Notes under the pieces: model-generated
Database searches by the model: none
What the model saw: the letters and a program-made list of their open reading frames with translations, nothing else
What the model was told of the DNA's origin: nothing
In this document: piece by piece, positions 24,951 through 33,845 of the stretch
Layout of the letters: the number at the start of each line of letters is the position of its first letter
Position numbering within the stretch: position 1 is the stretch's first letter
Source of the DNA: Myxococcus flavus
GTDB lineage: Bacteria > Myxococcota > Myxococcia > Myxococcales > Myxococcaceae
NCBI RefSeq assembly: GCF_050038885.1
Contig: NZ_CP143624.1
Coordinates: 6,138,001-6,202,000 of the forward strand
Direction of reading: 5' to 3'
DNA: 64,000 bases
Made by a program: the position numbers and the translations under genes

Positions 24951-27830
24951 ATGGCTCGAAAGCAGACCTTCGTGATGGCAATCGTCGCGGTTGTTCTGTG
25001 CGCTGCCCTCGCATGGCGGGTGCTGTCGCCGTCGGATGAGGCCCCCGCCTCGGCAAGGGTGGGGGACGCCGCGCCGCATACGGGCAGTGAGGCGGCTTCC
25101 GCGGCCCCGGCCGGAGCAGGCAGCGCGCCTCCTGGCCCGCCCGTGCAGGCCATGGCGGGGACCCCCCTGGTGGCCGAGCCGATGCGCGAGCAGGAGGGGC
25201 GACTCCAGGTCGAGGTCGTCGAAGCTTCAGGACCGAAGCCCGGGGCGCGTGTCACCTTGTACGTCCTCGGAGCCCGCGACATCCGAAGGGGCCGGGCGGC
25301 CTGGTTCATCGCGGGGCGTGGCACCACCGACGCCGAGGGGCGGGTGACGCTCCCCGCCCGGCCTGGGAATTACCTCGTCACCGCGAAGGCCGAAGGATTC
25401 GCGACCGCTCGCGCCGGCGTCGCCCGGCCGCGTGGCGAGGCCCTGACGCAGGTGCGCCTCACGCTCGGCGCGGGCGTGGTGCTGGAAGGCACGACGGTGG
25501 CGCGGGCGACGCGTGAGCCCGTCTCGCTCGCGCAGCTCACACTCACGCCGCGCACCCTCCTGGCGGTCCGCGCACCGGATGTTCCCGAGGAAGAGCAGCA
25601 CACCCTCTCCAGTGATGCGCGCGGTGGCTTCCGCTTCGAGGGCCTGGCGCCGGGTGAGTACCGGCTCGAGGCCCTCGCGCCCGGGCATGCACCCCGGCAC
25701 ATCGAGCGCATCCACGTCCCCGCGTCGGGGCTCATCGTCGAGCTGGACGGCTCGGCTTTCATCGAGGGCTTCGTCGAGAACGCGGACGGCGCGCCCGTGG
25801 CGAGGGCGCTCGTCACGGCCTCTGGCATGGGCGCTCCCCTCAGCGCGGAGACCAGCGAGGGCGGCGGTTTCTCCCTGGAAGTCGTTCCCGGGGTCTACGA
25901 GGTCTCCGCCCGGCAGGGGGCGCTCACCGGGACGGCGCCGGGGCGCGTCGTGGTGGGCGCGGGCATGACGGTGCGCGACCTGCGCATCCGGCTGGGAAGC
26001 GCCGCGTCGATGACGGGATGGGTGCGGCGCAAGGGCGCGGGAGAGCCCATTGGCGGCGCGGCCGTGGCCATCACCCCGGGGGCGCTGACGCTCATTCCCA
26101 GCGCCGAGCCCGTGCCCGTCGCGAGCGCCGTCACCACGGCCGAGGGCCGCTTCGAGGTGGATGGGCTCGCGCCCGGGACGTACACCGTGCGCGTCCAGGC
26201 TCGAGGCTTCCAGGCAATGGAGCGCCGTGGCATCAGCGTGCTGGATGGCCAGCGCTTCGAGCTCGTGGCGGAGCTGGACGCGAACGGCCGCATCGAGGGA
26301 ACGGTCGTGGACGAGGATGCCCAGCCCCTGGCAGGCATCCACGTGACGCCGGAGTGGCGCTGGGGCCGTCAGCCCCTCGGAGGCGTCCTGGGCGCGGTGA
26401 CCGACGAAGCCGGCCAGTTCGCGTTGGAGGACGTCCCCGCGGTGGACGTGTACGTCGCCGCGCGGCGTGCGGATAGCCAGACGCAGGTCCGGGAGCGGGT
26501 GCCGGTGAAGGCGGGGGAGACGAGCCACGTCCGCATCCAGCTCTCCGGAGAGGGCGTGCTCGAAGGCACCGTCCGGATGGAGGACGGCCGCGTGCCGCCG
26601 CGCCCCGTCACCGTCTATGCCCTGCGCGTCGGGTTGATGCGCACGGAGGCGCTCCAGGTCCCCGCGGAGCGGGATGGCTCGTGGCGCATGCGCGTCCGCG
26701 CGGGGCGCTACCAGCTCATGGCGTGGCTCTCCGACACGGGCAACCAGAACGGCGACCAGGAGAAGGTCGTCGAGGTCGAGGTGGGCCAGACGCAGCAGGT
26801 GGAGCTCCAGGTGCGCGAGGCGAGCCATCCCATCCGTGTCACCGTGCTCGAACCGAATGGCGCGCCCAGCGTCGCGGCCACCGTCATGGCGAGCGATGTG
26901 GGCAGCAACGAGATTCTGCTCGAGGACCTCACGGATTCCGCGGGGCAGGTCACCCTGGTCGCGGACTCGGTCAGCACCCGCGCGATGCGCGTGTGGGCCA
27001 CCAACGGCGGCCGCAGGGGGGAGCTCCCCTCGGTCCCCGTGTCGCAAGAGTCAGTGACGCTCCAGCTCTCCGCCGGGGGACGGCTGACGGGCACGGTGCG
27101 CTCGGCCGGCGGCAGGGCGGTGGAGGGCTTCCGGTTGGTGGTCTCCGCGACGCGCTCGGATGAGGACTACCTCACTCGCCAGGAGCTCGAGTTCGCGGGC
27201 GACCGCTTCAGCGTCGAGGACGTCCCCGCCGGGCCCATCAGCGTCTCCGCGACGCTGGCGGACGGCCGGGCTGGCGCCGTGGAGGCTGTCAGCACCGCTG
27301 GGGAGACGACGCAGGTCGAGGTGGTGGTGGAGGCCGGGGGCGGCGTCTCCGGGCGGCTGGTGGACGCCAGGGGCGCCCCCGTGGCCGAGGCGTTCGTGGA
27401 CGTGGATGGCATCGCCTCGCCCCCGACCGGGCCTGACGGCCGCTTCTCCCTGACGGACCTCGCGCCCGGCTCACATCGACTCATCGCCTGGAGCCGGACG
27501 ACGGCGCGCGCGGAGCGGCAGGTGAGCCTGGCCTCCGGGAAGGTGCTGGAGGTCGGCGACTGGAAGCTGGGGCCTCCGCGTGTCGAGCCCGGGCGGCTGG
27601 GCATCTCCTTCGGCATGGACGGCAAGGACGTCACCGTGAGCGCCCTGGTGGAGGACCTGCACCAGGGGGCCCTGCGCGTGGGCGACGTGGTGCGCGCCAT
27701 CGACGGTGCGCCCGTCCTCAGCGTGGGCGACGCCCGTGAGCGCGAGCTGGGCACCCCGGGAAGCCCTGCCACCCTGCTCATCCGCAGGGCGTCACACACC
27801 TATCCCGTGACGGTGATGCGCGCACCTTGA
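24951..27830 (+). CDS. Carboxypeptidase-regulatory-like repeat protein with C-terminal PDZ
   Basis: A 959-residue protein. The start at 24951 (MARKQTFVM) has GGGAGG five bases upstream; 24930 is also possible. Residues ~5-22 form a signal anchor. From ~70 to ~860 about ten beta-sandwich modules of the carboxypeptidase-regulatory/MG2 type follow, each with a pattern like GxVxDxxGxPVAxAxV ... G.F.L.DLPPGxYxLxA: FRFEGLAPGEYRLEALAPGH, RFEVDGLAPGTYTVRVQA, FALEDVPAVDVYVAA, FSLTDLAPGSHRLIA. The last ~85 residues look like a PDZ domain (GISFGMDGKDVTVSALVED, GDVVRAIDGAPV). The protein is probably exported and either anchored or periplasmic; the PDZ suggests peptide binding or coupling to a protease. 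Partner unknown. Confidence 0.85.
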   Translation: MARKQTFVMAIVAVVLCAALAWRVLSPSDEAPASARVGDAAPHTGSEAASAAPAGAGSAPPGPPVQAMAGTPLVAEPMREQEGRLQVEVVEASGPKPGARVTLYVLGARDIRRGRAAWFIAGRGTTDAEGRVTLPARPGNYLVTAKAEGFATARAGVARPRGEALTQVRLTLGAGVVLEGTTVARATREPVSLAQLTLTPRTLLAVRAPDVPEEEQHTLSSDARGGFRFEGLAPGEYRLEALAPGHAPRHIERIHVPASGLIVELDGSAFIEGFVENADGAPVARALVTASGMGAPLSAETSEGGGFSLEVVPGVYEVSARQGALTGTAPGRVVVGAGMTVRDLRIRLGSAASMTGWVRRKGAGEPIGGAAVAITPGALTLIPSAEPVPVASAVTTAEGRFEVDGLAPGTYTVRVQARGFQAMERRGISVLDGQRFELVAELDANGRIEGTVVDEDAQPLAGIHVTPEWRWGRQPLGGVLGAVTDEAGQFALEDVPAVDVYVAARRADSQTQVRERVPVKAGETSHVRIQLSGEGVLEGTVRMEDGRVPPRPVTVYALRVGLMRTEALQVPAERDGSWRMRVRAGRYQLMAWLSDTGNQNGDQEKVVEVEVGQTQQVELQVREASHPIRVTVLEPNGAPSVAATVMASDVGSNEILLEDLTDSAGQVTLVADSVSTRAMRVWATNGGRRGELPSVPVSQESVTLQLSAGGRLTGTVRSAGGRAVEGFRLVVSATRSDEDYLTRQELEFAGDRFSVEDVPAGPISVSATLADGRAGAVEAVSTAGETTQVEVVVEAGGGVSGRLVDARGAPVAEAFVDVDGIASPPTGPDGRFSLTDLAPGSHRLIAWSRTTARAERQVSLASGKVLEVGDWKLGPPRVEPGRLGISFGMDGKDVTVSALVEDLHQGALRVGDVVRAIDGAPVLSVGDARERELGTPGSPATLLIRRASHTYPVTVMRAP

Positions 27831-27899
27831 GCGCCTCGCGCACCCGGTGGCGGCCCCATGCTCAGCGTGTAGGCGGCCATCTCGCAGTGCGCGAGTTTG

Positions 27900-27911
27900 T
27901 TTGAGCTCAAA
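27900..27911. promoter_or_regulatory. 12-bp palindrome upstream of the betaine operon
   Basis: TTTGAGCTCAAA is a perfect palindrome ~190 bp before the porin start, followed by GTATAGAC, which resembles a -10 element, at 27913-27920. No matching -35 hexamer at normal spacing was found. A hairpin CTCGC/GCGAG lies at 27881-27895. Together they mark a plausible control region. Confidence 0.3.
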
Positions 27912-28102
27912 AGTATAGACGGGCTCCACCTGACCTGTTAACGAATGACCGCATTGTTCCTCGGGTGGTCTGTCCCGCGCGCCAGCGTCCTTGCTGAGTG
28001 TGCACCGGGAGAGGGCCGCCCCATGTGCCAAGTCAGGCGCTCTGGACGCGCGTGGCCATTCGCGGCCCGCGTGCATCCGCCGCCTATTGCCAGGAGTTGC
28101 GG

Positions 28103-29305
28103 TTGTCCACCCGTCTTGCCCGATTCTCGCACGCGCTTTTCCTATCTGGATTGACCTGCCTCTTCGCGCCCGCCGCGTCCGCGGAGGACGACGTGGCCGA
28201 AGACGCAGACATGCTCAAGGTCGGCGGCGCGCTGCGCCTCAATGCCTTCGTCAAGACGTGGCCCGGAGAAGAAGACAACCGGCGCCGCGGTGGCGATGTC
28301 GCTTTCGACACCTTCCGGCTCAACGTCGACGCCAGGCTCTCCAAGGTGTTGATGTCCGCCGAGTACCGCCTCTATTCGGGGTACTCCATGCTCCACCACG
28401 GGTGGGTGGGCTACGAGTTCTCCAAGGCCACGCAGCTCCAGCTCGGCGTCCACCGCGTGCCGTTTGGTGTCCTGCCCTACGCCTCTCACAACTGGTTCTT
28501 CTCGCTGCCCTACTACATGGGCATGGAGGATGACTACGACCTGGGGCTCAAGCTCATCCACACCCAGGGCCCGTGGGACCTCCAGCTCGCCTTCTACAAG
28601 AACGACGAAGGCAGCTTCACCGGCCGGAGCACGGACAGCGCGCGCTACTCCTTCGACGTCGTGCAGGTGAGCAGCTCCAACGCCGGTGAGTCGTACCTGG
28701 GCGTGGAGAGCGCGAACCATGAGAGCAACAAGCTCAACGCGCGTCTGGCCTACACCTTCCAGCATGGGGATCTGGGGCGGACGGAGGTCGGCCTGTCCGC
28801 GCAGGCGGGGCAGATCTACAACAGCGTCACCCGGCGCAATGGCCTGAACCTGGCCGGCGCGCTGCACCTGGACGGCTACTACGGTCCCTTCAACCTCCGG
28901 ATGGAGGTGCTCACCTACCGCTACGACCTGAAGAACCCGGAGGGCCAGGACGACGCCATCGTGACGATGGGCGCGTATGACGCCCCCTACAAGATGGCGG
29001 CCCAGGGCACCGTCTACGCGGCGGGGGTGTCCTACGACGTGCCCGTGTCGTGGGGGCCCATCTCCAAGCTCACCTTCTACGACGACTTCAGTCTCTTCGA
29101 CAAAGCCGACGCCGCCTTCGAGACGTCCATGCAGAACGTGCTGGGCATGCTCGTCACCGCGGGCCCCGTCTTCACCTACGTCGACGTGGCGAGCGGAAAG
29201 AACCAGCCGTGGCTGGGGCCCAGCTATGGCCATGCGCTCGCCGAGGGTGACCCGAACGCGCCCTGGGAGACGCGCTTCAACATCAACGTCGGTTACTACT
29301 TCTGA
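28103..29305 (+). CDS. Outer-membrane porin-like protein of the betaine operon
   Basis: A TTG start at 28103 is proposed because CAGGAG lies six bases upstream and the signal peptide (LARFSHALFLSGLTCLFAPAASA) begins there; longer starts up to 27998 would put ~35 odd residues before it. The mature ~375 residues are strand-rich with alternating hydrophobic residues (FDTFRLNVDARLSKVLMSAEY, TQLQLGVHRVPFG, FNLRMEVLTYRYDL, VSYDVPVSWGPISKLTF). They end in FNINVGYYF with terminal Phe, the outer-membrane barrel signature, and resemble phosphate-selective-porin-like barrels. The ABC transporter gene begins only 7 bp later, which implies one transcript and a dedicated outer-membrane entry for the same solute. 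That substrate link is inference from position. Confidence 0.8.
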   Translation: MSTRLARFSHALFLSGLTCLFAPAASAEDDVAEDADMLKVGGALRLNAFVKTWPGEEDNRRRGGDVAFDTFRLNVDARLSKVLMSAEYRLYSGYSMLHHGWVGYEFSKATQLQLGVHRVPFGVLPYASHNWFFSLPYYMGMEDDYDLGLKLIHTQGPWDLQLAFYKNDEGSFTGRSTDSARYSFDVVQVSSSNAGESYLGVESANHESNKLNARLAYTFQHGDLGRTEVGLSAQAGQIYNSVTRRNGLNLAGALHLDGYYGPFNLRMEVLTYRYDLKNPEGQDDAIVTMGAYDAPYKMAAQGTVYAAGVSYDVPVSWGPISKLTFYDDFSLFDKADAAFETSMQNVLGMLVTAGPVFTYVDVASGKNQPWLGPSYGHALAEGDPNAPWETRFNINVGYYF

Positions 29306-29312
29306 GGCGCCC

Positions 29313-30497
29313 ATGGAGAAGATTGAAGTCCGCGGCCTGCGGAAGATTTATGGCGGGCATCCGGAGCGGGCCATCGCCCTGCTGGAGAAGGGGCGGAGCA
29401 AGCAGGAGATCCTGGAGGAGACGGGCTGCACCGTCGCCATCCAGGAGGCCTCGTTCGACGTGAGGGCGGGCGAGATCTTCGTCATCATGGGGCTGTCCGG
29501 CAGCGGCAAGTCCACGGTGCTGCGCTGCCTCAACCGCCTCATCGAGCCCTCCGCCGGGAGCGTGCACGTGGACGGCGTGGACGTCACCCGGGCGGACCGG
29601 GCGGGGCTGCTCGACGTGCGGCGCCGGAAGATGGCCATGGTGTTCCAGAACTTCGGCCTGCTTCCGCACCGCAGCATCATCCGGAACGTGGAGTACGGGC
29701 TGGAGATGCAGGGCCTGGAGCGGCGGGAGTCGCGGCCCAAGGCGATGCAGGCGCTCGAGCTGGTGGGCCTGAAGGGTTACGAGGAGAAGTTCCCCCACGA
29801 GCTGAGCGGCGGCATGCAGCAGCGCGTGGGGCTGGCGCGCGCCATCGCCACCGACGCGGAAATCCTGCTCATGGACGAGGCCTTCAGCGCGCTGGACCCG
29901 CTCATCCGCCGGCAGATGCAGGACGAGCTGCTCGAGCTCCAGTCGCGGATGAACAAGACCATCGTGTTCATCACCCACGACCTGGACGAGGCGCTGAAGC
30001 TGGGCGGGCGCATCGTCATCATGAAGGACGGCCGCATCGCGCAGCTCGGCACTCCGGAGGAGATTCTCACGCGCCCCGCGGACGACTACGTGCGCGCCTT
30101 CGTGGAGCACGTGGACCGCACCAAGGTCATCACGGCACGGACCATCATGCGGCGGCCCGAGTCCGTGGTGCACCCCAAGGACGGGCCGGCGCTGGCCGTC
30201 AAGCGCATGCGCGAGTCGGGCACCTCCACGCTCTTCGTGACGAACCAGGCACGCAAGCTGGTGGGGCTGGTGCGTATCGAGGATGCGCTGCGGCTGATGG
30301 CGGAGGACAAGCACAGCCTCGAGAGCATCCTCGTCACCGACCTGCCGACCACGTCTCCGGACACGCCCCTGTCGAAGCTGGTGGCGGTGGCGGCCACCAC
30401 CCAGATTCCCATCGCCGTCGTGGCCGAGGACCAGTCCTTCCTCGGCATCGTCAGCCGCGCCACCTTGCTGGCCAGCATCGCGGGGGAGAAGAGCTGA
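29313..30497 (+). CDS. proV: Glycine betaine/choline-type ABC transporter ATPase (ProV/OpuAA)
   Basis: A 394-residue ATPase. Walker A GLSGSGKST (residues 60-68), Q-loop VFQNFGLLPHR, signature LSGGMQQRV (164-172), Walker B EILLMDEA and H-loop FITHDLDEA are all present. The N-terminal extension with EKGRSKQEILEETG is typical of the quaternary-amine (OTCN) subfamily. Residues ~275-394 form two CBS domains (RTIMRRPESVVHPKDG, RATLLASIAG), which in OpuA-type transporters sense ionic strength or nucleotides. ProW follows after one base. The ATPase should drive import of compatible solutes such as glycine betaine. Confidence 0.93.
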   Translation: MEKIEVRGLRKIYGGHPERAIALLEKGRSKQEILEETGCTVAIQEASFDVRAGEIFVIMGLSGSGKSTVLRCLNRLIEPSAGSVHVDGVDVTRADRAGLLDVRRRKMAMVFQNFGLLPHRSIIRNVEYGLEMQGLERRESRPKAMQALELVGLKGYEEKFPHELSGGMQQRVGLARAIATDAEILLMDEAFSALDPLIRRQMQDELLELQSRMNKTIVFITHDLDEALKLGGRIVIMKDGRIAQLGTPEEILTRPADDYVRAFVEHVDRTKVITARTIMRRPESVVHPKDGPALAVKRMRESGTSTLFVTNQARKLVGLVRIEDALRLMAEDKHSLESILVTDLPTTSPDTPLSKLVAVAATTQIPIAVVAEDQSFLGIVSRATLLASIAGEKS

Positions 30498-30498
30498 C

Positions 30499-31332
30499 AT
30501 GAGTGCACTGAAAATCGGAGAGGGCTTCGAGGAGCTCATCGACTGGCTGGGCGAGCGCGGCGCGCCCGTGTTCGACGCCATCCGTACCGTCCTCACGGCC
30601 TGCATCCAGGGCCTGGAGTACGTGCTGCTCCTGCCGCCGAGCTACGTCGTCATCGCGGTGTTGATGGGGCTGGCCTGGCGCCTGTCCGGCCTGGGGACGG
30701 CGGTGTTCACCGCGCTGGGCATGCTGCTCATCCAGGACATGGGCCTGTGGCAGGCCACCATGGAGACGCTGGCGCTGGTGCTCAGCTCGGCGCTGGTGGC
30801 GCTGGTGCTGGGGATTCCCCTGGGCATCTGGGCCTCCTACAGCCGCACCGTGGAGCGGGTGCTGCGTCCCGCCCTGGACCTGATGCAGACGATGCCCGCC
30901 TTCGTCTACCTCATCCCCGCGGTGCTGTTCTTCCGGCTGGGGAAGGTGCCCGGCGTGGTGGCCACGGTCATCTTCGCCATGCCGCCCGCGGTGCGCCTCA
31001 CCAACCTGGGCATCCGGCAGGTGCCCACGGAGGTCGTCGAGGCCGCCATCGCCTTCGGCGCGACGCCGCGCCAGACGCTCATCAACGTCCAGCTCCCCAT
31101 CGCCATCCCCACGCTGCTGGCCGGGGTGAATCAGACCATCATGCTGTCGCTCTCCATGGTGGTCATCTCCGCCATGATTGGCGCGGGTGGCCTGGGCGAG
31201 CAGGTCCTGAAAGGCATCACCCAGCTTCGCATCGGGCTGGGCTTCGAGAGCGGCATCGCGGTGGTCATCCTGGCCATCGTGCTGGACCGCCTGACTCACG
31301 CGCTGGGCAAGCCCCGGACGCGCTCATCATGA
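30499..31332 (+). CDS. proW: Glycine betaine-type ABC permease (ProW/OpuAB)
   Basis: A 277-residue inner-membrane permease with about six to seven hydrophobic segments. The EAA-loop motif reads EAAIAFGATPRQTLINVQLP (~188-207), which docks on the ATPase. The N-terminal ~45 residues (GEGFEELIDWLGERG) are amphipathic, as in ProW, which has an N-terminal extension before the BPD_transp_1 domain. Other family landmarks are DLMQTMPAFVYLIPAVLFF and SLSMVVISAMIGAGGLGEQV. The gene overlaps the next by four bases (ATGA), so translation is probably coupled. Confidence 0.93.
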   Translation: MSALKIGEGFEELIDWLGERGAPVFDAIRTVLTACIQGLEYVLLLPPSYVVIAVLMGLAWRLSGLGTAVFTALGMLLIQDMGLWQATMETLALVLSSALVALVLGIPLGIWASYSRTVERVLRPALDLMQTMPAFVYLIPAVLFFRLGKVPGVVATVIFAMPPAVRLTNLGIRQVPTEVVEAAIAFGATPRQTLINVQLPIAIPTLLAGVNQTIMLSLSMVVISAMIGAGGLGEQVLKGITQLRIGLGFESGIAVVILAIVLDRLTHALGKPRTRSS

Positions 31333-32258
31333 AGGAGACCCACCCCGTGAAGATTTCCTCTCTCAACCGCCTGCCCCTGATGCTCACGGCCGTGGCGGGG
31401 TTGCTCGTCGCCTCCGGCTGCAAGCAGGAGAACAAGGCGCCCGCTGGCGACACCGCCGAGGCGGCCGCTCCAGCCAAGAAGCCCGTGGTCCGGCTCGTCT
31501 ACGTGAACTGGGCCGAGGGCGTGGCCATGACCCACCTGGTCCAGGCCGTCCTGGAGGACCGGATGGGCTACCAGGTGCAGACCACCATGGCGGACGTGGC
31601 TCCTGTGTTCGCCTCGCTCGCCAATGGCGACGCGGACGCGTTCCTGGACGGCTGGCTGCCCGTCACCCACAAGAGCTACATGGAGCGCTTCCAGGGCAAG
31701 GTGGTGGACCTGGGCACCAACTACGAGGGGGCCCGGATTGGCCTGGTGGTGCCGGCGGACCTGGACATCACCAGCATCGAGCAGCTCAACGGCAAGAAGC
31801 AGGCGCTGAACGAGACCATCGTCGGTATCGACTCGGGCGCGGGCATCATGACCACCACGGAGAAGGCCATCAAGGAGTACGGGCTGGAGCTGAAGCTGGT
31901 CCCCTCCAGCGGACCGGCGATGACCGCCGAGCTCAAGGACGCCGTCGCCAAGAAGCGTCCCGTGGTCGTCACCGGCTGGAAGCCGCACTGGAAGTTCGCG
32001 CGCTGGGACCTGAAGTTCCTCGAGGACCCGAAGGGCGTCTATGGCGCCGCGGAGTCCATCCACACGCTCACTCGCGTGGGATTGGAGAAGGACCTGCCTG
32101 ACGTCGCGGCCCTGCTGCGCAACTTCAAGCTGGATGACCAGCAGCTCGGCAGCCTGATGGGCGCCGTCTCTGACGCCGAGGACGCGCCGGAGAAGGCCGT
32201 GCGTGAGTGGATGAAGCAGAACCAGGCGCTCGTGGACGGCTGGATTCCCAAGGCCTGA
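31329..32258 (+). CDS. proX: Glycine betaine-type substrate-binding lipoprotein (ProX/OpuAC)
   Basis: A 309-residue protein with a lipoprotein signal (LTAVAGLLVASGC, lipidated Cys31). The start ATG overlaps the permease stop; an alternative GTG at 31347 has AAGGAG upstream. The mature protein is an OpuAC-like periplasmic binding fold: VYVNWAEGVAMTHLV, FLDGWLPVTHKSYM and VVTGWKPHWKFARWD. The Trp residues in NWAEG, GWLP and GWKPHW sit where the family forms an aromatic cage around the quaternary ammonium. That it is lipid-anchored is unusual for a Gram-negative ProX and resembles Gram-positive OpuAC. Confidence 0.92.
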   Translation: MKETHPVKISSLNRLPLMLTAVAGLLVASGCKQENKAPAGDTAEAAAPAKKPVVRLVYVNWAEGVAMTHLVQAVLEDRMGYQVQTTMADVAPVFASLANGDADAFLDGWLPVTHKSYMERFQGKVVDLGTNYEGARIGLVVPADLDITSIEQLNGKKQALNETIVGIDSGAGIMTTTEKAIKEYGLELKLVPSSGPAMTAELKDAVAKKRPVVVTGWKPHWKFARWDLKFLEDPKGVYGAAESIHTLTRVGLEKDLPDVAALLRNFKLDDQQLGSLMGAVSDAEDAPEKAVREWMKQNQALVDGWIPKA

Positions 32259-32266
32259 GCGGCCCT

Positions 32267-32305
32267 GCGCGGACCCCGGGGCCATGGGTGGGCCCCGGGA
32301 CGCGC
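32267..32305. terminator. Strong GC hairpin, bidirectional terminator
   Basis: CCCGGGGCC (32275-32283) pairs with GGCCCCGGG (32291-32299), flanked by GCGCG and CGCGC at the outer edges. It lies between the betaine operon (plus) and a small minus-strand gene ending at 32312. Confidence 0.6.
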
Positions 32306-32311
32306 GAAGTC

Positions 32312-32566
32312 TCACCAGATGGTGCCGTCGCAGCCCCAGCCCGCGCCGTCACAGCTGATCCACCCGGGGGCGCCCGGGGCGTCGGGGCGGTAGTCGCACG
32401 CCCAGGTGCCGTGGCAGCTCAGCACCGCGCCGTTGTTACAGACGAGCTCCAGGAAGCAGGGCGCGTTGTCGAGCTCCGCGTCGGGCGTGTCCGCCACGGC
32501 CAGCGGTGGAATCACGGCGCCAAGCCCGACGACGACACCCAGGGTGACGGCAAGCCATTGCTTCAT
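32312..32566 (-). CDS. Small secreted Cys-rich protein
   Basis: An 84-residue product starting at MKQWLAVTLG (32566; GAAAGG 9-14 bases upstream). A signal peptide (LAVTLGVVVGLGAVIPPLAVA) leaves a ~57-residue mature peptide with six cysteines: CFLELVCNN, LSCHGTWACDYR, ISCDGAGWGCDG. The even Cys count suggests three disulfides. No family is recognised. Confidence 0.65.
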   Translation of the reverse strand: MKQWLAVTLGVVVGLGAVIPPLAVADTPDAELDNAPCFLELVCNNGAVLSCHGTWACDYRPDAPGAPGWISCDGAGWGCDGTIW

Positions 32567-32656
32567 GAAAACCAACCTTTCGTGAGGGAAACGAAAGGCT
32601 AGCTGCGCGCGAATTGACGGGTCAATGTAGGGGCGGCTGCGTACCCTGCGCCGTGT

Positions 32657-33694
32657 TCACTCACCGCCCGCAGCGAGGTTCGAATTTTCACCTCGGGTTG
32701 CAAGGCGGGCGCGAGACTCCAGCGCAATGAGTTTCAGGACGCCGCTTCGCAGCTGCTGGTAGATGTCTCGCTCCGTCACGCCAAGGCGGACGGCATTGGA
32801 GATGTCATGGATGCCGTCGTGGGCCTCGGAGTGCTCGCCGTGCAAGCCGCGGATGGCGAGCCCCAGCTTCGAACAGAGCGCCCGGAAGTCCGGCCGTCGT
32901 GACAGGCACGGCAACCTGATGAGCACCGATGCGCGCATGGCCGTGCCCAGGTTGGTGGGGCACGTCGTGTGGTAACCGAGCCGTTCATCCCGGGCGAACT
33001 CCAGGCGTTCTTCGAGGACGTCGAGCGCCGCCTTGAGGCGATGGAAGACCTGCGCGAGCCCGGAGCCCGGCTGCATGCTGATGATGCGCAGGGCGTCCTC
33101 TTCTCCCACCCAGACGATGAAGCGCATGTCGGCGGAGTGGAAGATGCCGCGGTTGCGAGGCCAGTCCCGGTTGACGCCCGCGCTGTCGAGGAAGCGGTCC
33201 GCCGGCTTGAAGAGGACATGCTGCTCCACCAGCTCGCGCCGCCGCGCCTCGGAGAGGCTGGCCAGGGGATGGTATTCCCCCGCGAGCTCGCCACGCAGCT
33301 GGCCAAGGACCTGGACGACCTCGGCTTCCAGCGCGGCCCTCGCGCGAGCGCCTATCGCAGGAGGGAAGGCATACCGGGCGAGGTTCCGGCCCACGCGAAT
33401 CCGCGTGGAGAGGATGAACTCGCCCGTGGGGTCCAGGTCGTCCTGGGGCAGACCTTCGAGCGAGAAGTCACTCGCGTGTCCCTCCAGGTCATAGCCGGCG
33501 TGCTCCTGGATGAGGGGGTGGAGCAGCGGCGAGAACAGGGCGTAGGACTCGCTGTCACCCGCGTAGACACCCACCTGGGAGTCTTCATGGTCGAGGCCGC
33601 TCTGGATGGCCTTCCGGAGCGTCCACCCGTTGCGGGTCGTGAGCCTCTCGAGCCTGGCTTTCAGTTCGGGCGTGAGGTGCTTGTGCAGCAGCAT
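32657..33694 (-). CDS. Phosphagen kinase, arginine kinase-like
   Basis: A 345-residue bacterial ATP:guanido phosphotransferase. The start is set at MLLHKHLTPEL (33694); the frame extends upstream without family similarity. Residues ~1-90 form the helical N-domain. The kinase domain shows STRIRVGRNLARY (nucleotide-binding Arg residues), EQHVLFKPADRF (catalytic Glu context), NRGIFHSADMRFIVWVGEEDALRII, the reactive-Cys motif TTCPTNLGT (Cys245) and the flexible loop GLHGEHSEAHDGIHDISN with its catalytic-loop Glu. All diagnostic elements of arginine/creatine kinases are present. Phosphagen kinases are rare in bacteria; a Myxococcus xanthus homologue has been linked to development and stress. It would buffer ATP through phosphoarginine; the guanidino substrate is inferred. 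Confidence 0.92.
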   Translation of the reverse strand: MLLHKHLTPELKARLERLTTRNGWTLRKAIQSGLDHEDSQVGVYAGDSESYALFSPLLHPLIQEHAGYDLEGHASDFSLEGLPQDDLDPTGEFILSTRIRVGRNLARYAFPPAIGARARAALEAEVVQVLGQLRGELAGEYHPLASLSEARRRELVEQHVLFKPADRFLDSAGVNRDWPRNRGIFHSADMRFIVWVGEEDALRIISMQPGSGLAQVFHRLKAALDVLEERLEFARDERLGYHTTCPTNLGTAMRASVLIRLPCLSRRPDFRALCSKLGLAIRGLHGEHSEAHDGIHDISNAVRLGVTERDIYQQLRSGVLKLIALESRARLATRGENSNLAAGGE

Positions 33695-33845
33695 CGCGCC
33701 CCGCGTGAGCAGGGCGTGTGCCACCGGGGCCGCGGCTCGAATACGAGTGATTCTCCAGGCTTGGGCCGTGGCGGCGGCCGGCCTGTGCGGTCGTTGACGT
33801 GTCAACTATCGGCGTGACACGTCAGCACCGGAGCGTGGGCGAGGC

